64,000 bases of DNA from DATLGB01 sp963724135 (lineage in GTDB: Bacteria > Actinomycetota > Thermoleophilia > Solirubrobacterales > Solirubrobacteraceae), in the NCBI GenBank assembly GCA_963724135.1, contig CAVRTA010000004.1, forward strand, positions 682,001-746,000. The letters are read 5' to 3'. The first letter of the stretch is position 1; every line of letters begins with the position of its first letter. Positions 57,395 to 64,000 of the stretch are shown piece after piece. The notes beneath the pieces are model-generated. The model saw only the letters and a program-made list of their open reading frames with translations, searched no databases and was not told where the DNA came from. The position numbers were made by a program, and so were the translations under genes.

Positions 57395-58300
57395 ATGGAG
57401 GGCGAATTCGTAGGCGTCGACGTGGGCGGCACCAAGGTCGCCGCCGCGCTGGTGGCTGACGGCGAGCCGGAGGAGCCGCACGTCGAGCCGACCGACACGT
57501 CGTCGTCCGACACGCTGCTCGATCAGCTCGTCGGCGCCGTGGAGGCCGTCCGCACGAGCGACACGCGGGCAGTCGGCATCGGCGTCCCGAGCGTGGTCGA
57601 GTTCGCCACCGGCCGCATTCGCTTCTCGGTCAACGTCCCGCTCGCCGATCTGCCGCTGCGCGAGCTGCTGACCGACCGCGTCGGGCTGCCGGTGTTCGTC
57701 GAGAACGATGCCAGCTGCGCCGCGCTCGCCGAGGCCTATCAGGGCACCGAGCTCGTCACCGCGGACCTCGTCATGTACACGGTCGGCACAGGCGTCGGCG
57801 GCGGCGTGGTGCTCGGCGGCCGGCTGTTCCGAGGCCATACCGGGGCGGCGCCCGAGATGGGCCACCAGATCATCGGCATGCAGCTCGACGGTGAGCGGGT
57901 GCCCGAGGGCGCCGAGAAGTTCCCCCAGTTCGGTTCGCTGGAGAGTCTCGCGGCCGGGCGGGTGCTCGACCGGCTGGCGCGCGAGAGCGGTTTCGCCGAC
58001 GGCAAAGCGGCGGTCGCCGCGGCGCGGGAGGGCGACGCGGCAGGCGTGCGCGCGGTGCGCTGGATCGGCGAGCGCCTCGGGGTCGGCATCGCCAACGCGA
58101 TCAACCTCTTCGATCCCCAGGAGGTCGTGATCGGCGGAGGGGTCAGCGCCGCCGGCGAACTGCTGCTCGAGCCCGCGCGCGAGGTGGCCTGGCGCTTCGT
58201 CCTGCCTGGCGTCGGGACCGCGACGACGATCCGGCTTGCGCGCCGCGGCGGAGAGGCCGGCGTCGTCGGCGCGGCGCTCCTCGCCGCGCAAGAGCTGTGA
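57395..58300 (+). CDS. ROK-family sugar kinase (glucokinase-like) lacking the zinc-binding cysteines
   Basis: 301 residues from ATG 57395. The ATP-phosphate motif is VGVDVGGTKVAAAL; the catalytic aspartate is in VFVENDASCAALAE; the second phosphate loop is YTVGTGVGGGVVLGG. The metal-site histidine is kept (EMGHQIIG), but the CxCGxxGC motif that binds zinc in ROK glucokinases is missing, and that stretch reads EKFPQFGSLES. Glucokinase next to the pentose phosphate genes would make sense, but sugar specificity is uncertain. Confidence 0.85.
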   Translation: MEGEFVGVDVGGTKVAAALVADGEPEEPHVEPTDTSSSDTLLDQLVGAVEAVRTSDTRAVGIGVPSVVEFATGRIRFSVNVPLADLPLRELLTDRVGLPVFVENDASCAALAEAYQGTELVTADLVMYTVGTGVGGGVVLGGRLFRGHTGAAPEMGHQIIGMQLDGERVPEGAEKFPQFGSLESLAAGRVLDRLARESGFADGKAAVAAAREGDAAGVRAVRWIGERLGVGIANAINLFDPQEVVIGGGVSAAGELLLEPAREVAWRFVLPGVGTATTIRLARRGGEAGVVGAALLAAQEL

Positions 58301-59766
58301 CCGCCTGGCGCCTGTACAACGGAACGATCCACCACGTCACAAAAGGGTCCGTCCCTTTTGTGAAGGAGCTGCTGATCGAGGGCGACCGGGTGGTGGAGCG
58401 GACGCAGGAGCGGCCGCGCGACGTCGACCTGCGCGGTGGGTGCGTTCTGCCGGGGTTCAACGACGGGCATGTGCACTTCCCGACCTGGGCGATGGCGCAG
58501 CGGCAGGTCCGCCTCGAGGGCACGCCGACCATCGAGGCCGCGGTGGCGCGGGTCGCCGCCGCGGCACGCGGGTTGCCGCAGGGCCGCTGGCTGCGGGGGC
58601 TGGGATGGCGGGCGGCGGACTGGACGCCGGAAGTGGAGCCGACGCGCGAGCTGCTCGACGCCGTGGCGCCTGGCGTGCCGGTCGCGCTGATGTCACGCGA
58701 CTACCACTCGCTGTGGCTGTCGAGTGCGGCGATCGAGCGCGCGGGGGGCGACCTTGACGTGTCTGGCGGGGTCGTCGAGCGCGATGCGGGCGGCGTGCCC
58801 ACCGGCGTCATCCGCGAGGTGGCCGCGTGGCGCTTTCGCGACCGCTTCTCCGCGCCGACGCGCGATGAGTATTTGGAGGCGATGCGCGACGCCCTCCCGC
58901 TGGCGGCCTCGCGCGGCGTGACCGCGATCCACGACAAGGACGGCTGGCTCGGCTCGCATGACCTCTTCGCGGCCCTGGCCGAGGAGGCGCCGCTGCCGCT
59001 GCGCGTGTGGCAGTCGTTGCCCGCCGAGCGGCTGGGCGAGGTTCCCGGCGACTACGTCAAGGCGTTCATGGACGGGACCGTCGGCTCGCGCACGGCCCGC
59101 CTGCTCGACGGCTCCGGAGTGCAGATCACCAGCCGCGAGGACTTCGCGGAGATCATCCGCGCGGCGACGGCGCGCGGCCTCCCCGTGGCGGTGCACGCGA
59201 TCGGCGACCTGGCCAACCGCGAGGCGCTCGACGCCTTCGCGGCGACGCGGGACCGGTGGGCTCCACGGGGCCTGCGCCAGCGCATCGAGCACGCCCAGCT
59301 CGTCGCGCACGACGACTACCCCCGCTTTGCGCAGATCGGCGTCACCGCGTCGGTCCAGTTCAGCCACGCCCCCTCAGATCGCAACCTCGCCGACGATGCC
59401 TGGGCGGGCATGACCGACCGCGCCTACGCCTACCGCTCGCTGCTCGACGCCGGCACTCGCCTCGTCAACGGATCCGACGCGCCGGTCGAGGACCTCGACC
59501 CGCTCGCCGGCATCCGCGCCGGCGTGGAGCGGACGATCGACGACCGGCCGGCCTGGCATCCCGAGCAGCGGGTCACGCTCGCCGAGGCGCTGCACGCGAC
59601 CTGCGCCACTCCGGCGTGGCTGGCCGGCGACGAGGAGCGCCGCGGCAGCCTGGTCCCGGGGATGCTCGCCGACCTCGTCGTGCTCGACCGCGACCCGTTC
59701 GCCGACCTCGACGGCGCGCAGGTGGCGGGCACGATGCTCGGTGGCCGCTGGACCTACGATGTGTGA
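58297..59766 (+). CDS. Amidohydrolase 3 (YtcJ-like) family metal-dependent hydrolase
   Basis: 489 residues; GTG overlaps the ROK stop. Motifs: LPGFNDGHVHFPTW (first metal histidines), AFMDGTVGSRTARLL, VAVHAIGDLANREALDAF, RIEHAQLVAHDDYPRF and VNGSDAPVEDLDPLAGI. Relatives hydrolyse N-substituted amides or formamides. Residues about 14-24 (VTKGSVPFVKE) are encoded by a palindromic REP-like insert and do not belong to the family pattern. It stands just ahead of a MarR gene. Confidence 0.88.
   Translation: MTAWRLYNGTIHHVTKGSVPFVKELLIEGDRVVERTQERPRDVDLRGGCVLPGFNDGHVHFPTWAMAQRQVRLEGTPTIEAAVARVAAAARGLPQGRWLRGLGWRAADWTPEVEPTRELLDAVAPGVPVALMSRDYHSLWLSSAAIERAGGDLDVSGGVVERDAGGVPTGVIREVAAWRFRDRFSAPTRDEYLEAMRDALPLAASRGVTAIHDKDGWLGSHDLFAALAEEAPLPLRVWQSLPAERLGEVPGDYVKAFMDGTVGSRTARLLDGSGVQITSREDFAEIIRAATARGLPVAVHAIGDLANREALDAFAATRDRWAPRGLRQRIEHAQLVAHDDYPRFAQIGVTASVQFSHAPSDRNLADDAWAGMTDRAYAYRSLLDAGTRLVNGSDAPVEDLDPLAGIRAGVERTIDDRPAWHPEQRVTLAEALHATCATPAWLAGDEERRGSLVPGMLADLVVLDRDPFADLDGAQVAGTMLGGRWTYDV
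58337..58363. repeat. REP-like palindrome inserted in frame in the amidohydrolase gene
   Basis: TCACAAAAGGG (58337-58347), loop TCCGT, CCCTTTTGTGA (58353-58363): a perfect 11-bp inverted repeat in coding sequence. It resembles the GGGAC-type ends of the RAYT element at 5.5-5.9 kb. It is translated as KGSVPF, much like the KGTVP at the end of the RAYT remnant. Confidence 0.7.
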
Positions 59767-60252
59767 ATGAGTCATACGTCACGCGAGGCGAACCTTCTCG
59801 GGGCCTGCTCGCTGGCGATCGCGGGGCGGCTGCCGGCGGCGGCGGACGAGGCCGCGCTGGTAGCGCTGAGCACCTGGCTGGCCGGCACCACCGTGGACGG
59901 GCTCGCCCGGGTACTGGGCCTGACGCACTCGGGCGCAGTGAGGCTGGCCGATCGCCTTGAGGGCGACGGCCTGCTCGAGCGGCGGCCCGGCAGCGACGGG
60001 CGCACGCGCGCGCTGCACGCGACGCCGGCGGGCCTGCGCGCCGCTCGCCGCCTCCAGGCCGGACGCCTCGCGGGGCTGGAGGACGTCCTCACCGCGCTCG
60101 ACGACCGCGAGCGCACGACGCTCGCGCAGCTGATGGAGCGCCTGCTCACCCGCATCACCGAGCAGGGGGCGCCACCCGGACACACGTGCCGGCTGTGTGA
60201 CCCGGACATCTGTGGCCACCCCGGCCGCTGCCCGGTCACCCTGGCGCACTGA
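59767..60252 (+). CDS. MarR-family transcriptional regulator with C-terminal cysteine cluster
   Basis: 161 residues, starting one base after the amidohydrolase stop. The winged helix is visible (TTVDGLARVLGLTHSGAVRLADRLEGDGLLER and the wing RRPGSDGRTRALHATPAG). The C-terminus holds four cysteines (HTCRLCDPDICGHPGRCPV) that could bind metal or act as a redox switch. It likely controls the upstream amidohydrolase gene or an efflux or detoxification gene; no operator was identified. Confidence 0.9.
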   Translation: MSHTSREANLLGACSLAIAGRLPAAADEAALVALSTWLAGTTVDGLARVLGLTHSGAVRLADRLEGDGLLERRPGSDGRTRALHATPAGLRAARRLQAGRLAGLEDVLTALDDRERTTLAQLMERLLTRITEQGAPPGHTCRLCDPDICGHPGRCPVTLAH

Positions 60253-60294
60253 ACGTCCCGCAGTCCCCGCTATGGCAGGGCTTCCGGGACGTTC
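60251..60294. terminator. Inverted repeat between convergent genes
   Basis: GAACGTCCCG (60251-60260) pairs perfectly with CGGGACGTTC (60285-60294) across 24 bases, and fills the gap between the MarR and sensor-phosphatase stop codons. It is probably a bidirectional terminator. Confidence 0.55.
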
Positions 60295-60299
60295 GGTGG

Positions 60300-63200
60300 T
60301 CAGGCGTCGCGGACCGTCATCGCGTCGGTGAGCGCGGAGAGCTCGAGGGTGCGGCGCGACGCAGAGCCGGGCGGCGCGATGAACACCGGCCGGTTCGGCA
60401 GGCCGAAGAGCATGCGCGCCCCGGTCGAGTCGACGTGGGTCACGGCCGACAGATCGACGGTGTGCAGCGCGGGCGACACCAGCTGGGCGCGCACCGCGTC
60501 GGCGCAGGCCAGGTCGAGCTCCCCCGCCAGCCGCGCGATGCCCTGGTCCAGTACGACGCGGCACGACTCCGGCATCGGCGGCGGCTCGACCGGCCCCTCG
60601 GCGCGCTCGACCCGTCGCACCATGTCGATCACGGTCCCGTCGGCACCGTGCTCGACGGTGCACTCGTCCATCAGCGAGCGCATCAGGGAGAACCCGCGCC
60701 CGCGATGCGGCGCCACGACGGGCTCCTTCCACTCCCCGCGGTCGCGCACGGCGATGTGTACGGAGTCTCGAACCGGCATCGCGAACTCGAGCTCGAAGCC
60801 GTCGCTGCCGGAGTGCTCCACGGCGTTGGCCATCGCCTCGCCGGCCGCGAGCAGGATGTCGGCCGCCGCCAGCCCCGCGATGTTTCGCGCGGCCAGCCAG
60901 TCCCGCAGGGCGTGGCGGGCGCGCGGCACCGAGCCCAGTACCGCCGGAAGCTCCAGCCGCTGGACGGCCACGGCGCCGGTGAAGCGCAGCGCCACGAGCG
61001 CGACGTCGTCCGCGGGCACCTCCGGGCCGGCGCTCGCCACCGCACGGTCGAGGACGGTCTCGAGATCCTCGCCGGCGCAGGCGGCGAGCGCCTGGCGCAG
61101 CTGGTCGAGGGCCGCGTCCATGCTCTCGCCGCGGCGCTCGGTCAGGCCGTCCGTGTACAGGAGCAGCGTGGCGCCGGGCTCGAGCTCGACGTCGTCCTCG
61201 TCGTAGTCGGGCTCTGGGAGGCAGCCGAGCGGGACGCCGCGCCCGCCCACGAGCAACTCGGCAGTCCCGTCGGGTCGGGCCAGGACCGGCCACGGATGAC
61301 CGGCGCACGCGTAGCACAGCCGGCCGCGCCGGGTCGAGCTTCGCCACCACCGCGGTCGCGGCCATCGCCTCGGCCACCGTGTCGGCGAAAGCCGACAGGC
61401 GGCCCAGCAGCTCCCCCGGCCCGATGCCCGTGAGCGCGAACGCGCGCAGCGCCGCGCGCAGCTGGCCCATCGCCGCCGCGGCAGTCGCACCACGACCGAC
61501 CACGTCGCCGACGGCGACGAGCAGCGAGCCGTCAGCGAGCGGCAGGGCCTCGTAGAAGTCGCCGCCCGCCTCGAGCCCCGCGGCCGGCAGGTAGCGCAGG
61601 TCGATCTCGACGCCGGGGAACTCGGGCAGCGCCGCCGGCAGGAGCGAGCGCTGGAGCGTCACCGAGACCGCGCGCTCGGCCTCGAACAGCCGCGCGCGCT
61701 CGACCGCGGTGGCCGCCTGCGCCGCGAGCGCCGTCCCGAGCGCGAGATCCTCCTCGCCGAACGCGTGCTCGCGCGTCGCCGACAGCAGCAGCCCGCCCAC
61801 CACTCGGCCCGCCGTGATCAGCGGGAACACGACGATCGAGCGCAGCTCGCGCTCGTGCAGGCCCGGAGCCATCTCCGGATAGGCGACGTCCATGCTCGCC
61901 TGGGTGGGCAGATAGAGCCGCTGCCGCGACAGGACAGCGTCCGCCACCGGCCGCCCCGGCTGGAGCGCGTAGGACCTGTAGCCCTCCATCTCGGAGTCCT
62001 CGAAGCCGTGCCAGCCGATGGCGTCGACCTGGGCGTCGTCCTCGGAGACCTGCCACATCGTGCCGTGCTCCGCGCCGACCGCAGCCGCGATCTCGGTCAG
62101 CGCCACGTACGCGACGTCGTCCGCCGTGAGCGCCTCGGCGAGCGCGGCGGCGACCTTGTACTGGCGCGCGGTGCGCTCACGCGCGCGCTGCTCGCCCTCG
62201 AACAGCCGCGCGTTGTCGATCGCCAGGGCAGCCCGCCGCGCGATCTCCAGCGCGAACGGCCGGTCCGCCTCGGTCAGGGCGAGCTCGAGTACCCCGAGGT
62301 TGCGCCCACGCACACGCATGGGCACGTCGAGCAGCGTCGCCTCCTCACCGCGGGCGGCGACGCGCTCGAGCGTCCCGCCGGCATCGCGCAGGGCCACGGT
62401 GGCGGCGGAGCACACGGACGGCACCAGCGTGTCCACGAGCGCCGTCATGCGCTCCTCGGCCGTCACCACCGCGTCCAGCACGGAGCCGAGCTCCGCGAGC
62501 ATGAGCGAGCGCTGCTCCTCGAGCTTGCGCTCGGAGATGTCGGTCATGAACTTGCCGACGAACGCGATCTCCCCGTCGGTGCCGTGGATCGGGTAGTAGG
62601 AGACCAGCCACGTGCGCTGGCCGTCTGCCGCCTCGACGTCCACGATCGGCTCGCCGCTGCCGAGCACGGCGCGCAGGTGCGGGGCGTGCACGCTCCCCGG
62701 CACGACCTCTTCGAGCGGCCTGCCGATGTGGTCGGCGGTCGGCAGGCCGTGGTAGTCGGCGAGCGCGTGGTTGACGCGGACGTAGCGCAACCGGGTGTCG
62801 AACAGCGCGAACGCCTCGGGCGCCGTCGTGATGATGGTGTCGAGCAGCGCGCTCGACGTCCGCTCGGCCGACGTCTTCTCGGCCCGCAGCAGGGCCGAGA
62901 CGCTCGCCCGCTCGAGCACGTCGAGCACGACGCGGTCCTCGGGGCCGATGGCCTGGCCCTCCGCGAGGCGCAGGGCAATCGATCCGAGCACGCGGTCGCC
63001 GGTGACCAGCGGGAGCGCGACGAACGGCCCGGCGCCCGCGAGCTTGCGCCAGCCCGCGAGGTCCGGGTAGCGCTCCTTCAGTTCGTCCGCGTCGAGCACG
63101 AGCGTCTCGCCGCGGCGCACGGCCTCCGCCGCCGGCACGTCGTGGCCGACCGGGATCCGGCACTCGGGGTCCGCCGCCTCGCCGGGGTACCCGTCGTAGC

Positions 63201-63747
63201 CGTGCAGCACGAGCTCCGGACCCTCGGAGAGGAAGACGGCAGCGGCGACGGCACCGACCGCGGCGCGCCCGTGGCTCGCGATCACCTGGGCGGTGTCACG
63301 AGTTCCCAGCATGCCCGACAGCGCGTCGGTGACGTCCTGCAACCGCATCAGCCGCTCGTCGGCCGCCTTGCGCGCCGAGATGTCGATGAGCACGCCCGTC
63401 AGTCGCAGGTCGTCACGCTGGTCGTCCCTCTGCACGATGTTGCGCAGCCACACCTCGCGACCGTCGGCCGCGCGAGCCCGGTACTCGAAGTCGGCGCGGC
63501 CCGTCCGCACCGCGCCGACGATCTCCGCGTTGACCCGCTCCCGGTCGTCGGGGTGGATCATCTCGTACCAGAAGCCGCTGTCCGTCGTCCAGCGCTCCGC
63601 GGCGTACCCGAGCAGCGACTCCGTGTGCTCGGAGACGAAGGTGAACGCCGCCTCGCCGGGGCGCCGGCCGGGCACCGCCTCCCAGACGATCGCCCCGAGC
63701 CGGTCGACGAGCGTGCGGTAACGCAGCGCAGCGGCGAGCGCGCTCAT
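60300..63747 (-). pseudogene. Frameshifted PAS/GAF-SpoIIE phosphatase-HATPase-STAS partner-switching protein
   Basis: Read from ATG 63747 (or GTG 63792) the first frame gives PAS (about 5-125), GAF, PAS (with YYPIHGTDGEIAFVGKFMTDI), two further GAF domains, and the first half of a SpoIIE/PP2C phosphatase (GLEAGGDFYEALPL, VGDVVGRGATAAAAM). It loses homology at VVAKLDP. The second frame resumes with CYACAGHPWPVL and GGRGVPLG. It continues with the phosphatase end (LLLYTDGLTERRG, PADDVALVALRF), an RsbW-like HATPase (LLAAGEAMANAVEHSG, GRGFSLMRSLMD) and a STAS domain (TVDLSAVTHVDSTGARMLFGL) to 60300. Removing one base at the CCC run (plus strand 61331-61333) restores one protein of about 1150 residues. 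It may be a true mutation or a sequence error. Confidence 0.8.
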
Positions 63748-63838
63748 CTGACGTCCATGCTGGAACCGAGCACCAGCCGCGAATGATCGCACTGACCGGA
63801 CGACCGGCGGCAGGCATGCACGCGGATGGTCCGCTGCA

Positions 63839-64000
63839 TTACGCCCGGTGCGCGAGGTGCAGCATCTCGTCGGTGGGCACGAAGCCTGCGCGCGCGTAGA
63901 CGCGCGCGGTCTCCTGCGAGCCGGGGGTCAGGAACGCCGTCTCGACGCCCCCGTCGAAGGCGATCCGCGCCAGCTCGCGCGTGATGGCGGCGCCGAGGCC
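63839..64000 (-). CDS. GNAT-family N-acetyltransferase, C-terminal fragment (runs off the right edge)
   Basis: 53 codons and a stop remain. GLGAAITRELARIAFDGGVE corresponds to the end of the acetyl-CoA-binding motif and following helix. AFLTPGSQETARVYARAGFVP matches the C-terminal strand-helix of GNAT enzymes (usually N-x-x-A-x-x-L-Y-x-x-x-GF). The N-terminal half lies outside the window. Confidence 0.75.
   Translation of the reverse strand, partial: GLGAAITRELARIAFDGGVETAFLTPGSQETARVYARAGFVPTDEMLHLAHRA

Noticed and set aside
1..64000. CRISPR arrays, rRNA or tRNA genes, prophage or integrative element
   Set aside because: I saw no regularly spaced direct repeats, no rRNA-like sequence, no full tRNA cloverleaf and no integrase, terminase or portal-like proteins. 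This was a reading by eye, so a covariance-model scan could still find a short RNA gene.

Overview
The window is very GC-rich, densely packed bacterial chromosome, with many genes joined by 4-base start/stop overlaps (ATGA, GTGA, TTGA). A complete Mce lipid-import operon, zwf-opcA, a stand-alone LigD-type polymerase, paired DUF2236/MpaB oxygenases and a short alpha-glucan phosphorylase point to Actinomycetota. Thermoleophilia (Solirubrobacterales-like) is my best inference from gene content, not a proven placement. No rRNA, tRNA, CRISPR array or prophage was recognised.

1-7.0 kb holds mixed housekeeping genes: a partial molybdopterin oxidoreductase, a secreted CocE-type hydrolase, a PHP phosphoesterase and the LigD-type polymerase. 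They are followed by a 360-bp remnant of a REP-associated transposase between inverted REP-like ends, a VOC enzyme and a secreted protein.

7.0-19.9 kb is a compact, apparently uncharacterised biosynthetic gene cluster. On the minus strand are a phosphopantetheinyl transferase and an amidohydrolase. Divergent from them, behind a good sigma-70-like promoter, lies an operon of an E1/ThiF-like adenylyltransferase, a cysteine-synthase-fold PLP enzyme, a one-module NRPS (C-A-T-TE), a 14-TM exporter carrying two FHA domains, a membrane-anchored protein, a flavin halogenase-like enzyme and a SnoaL-like protein. The A-domain pocket I extract (DLYSMSLIWK) resembles the cysteine code of pyochelin/yersiniabactin-type domains, so a cysteine-derived, sulfur-containing product is likely.

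20.0-31.0 kb is a Mce operon on the minus strand: two YrbE/MlaE permeases, six Mce proteins and a crotonase. It is interrupted only by a 132-nt imperfect palindrome. A UbiB-like kinase diverges from it. 32.4-37 kb has two divergent DUF2236 oxygenases with a TetR regulator and a candidate operator, then glycogen phosphorylase. 37-44 kb holds a UPF0104 membrane protein, infA preceded by a hairpin, an alcohol dehydrogenase/PfpI/NYN operon, an M20 peptidase/asparaginase II/GST operon and a sigma-70 family factor with a clear promoter and terminator.

44.5-60.2 kb has an oligoendopeptidase, a second DHA2 exporter, msrB, and the operon tkt-pgi-gnd-zwf-opcA-pgl for the pentose phosphate pathway. It continues with a diguanylate cyclase, a ROK kinase, an amidohydrolase containing an in-frame REP-like palindrome, and a MarR regulator. 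60.3-63.7 kb is a very large PAS/GAF/SpoIIE/HATPase/STAS partner-switching protein broken by one frameshift, and a GNAT fragment runs off the right edge. At least two families of palindromic repeats recur in the window.
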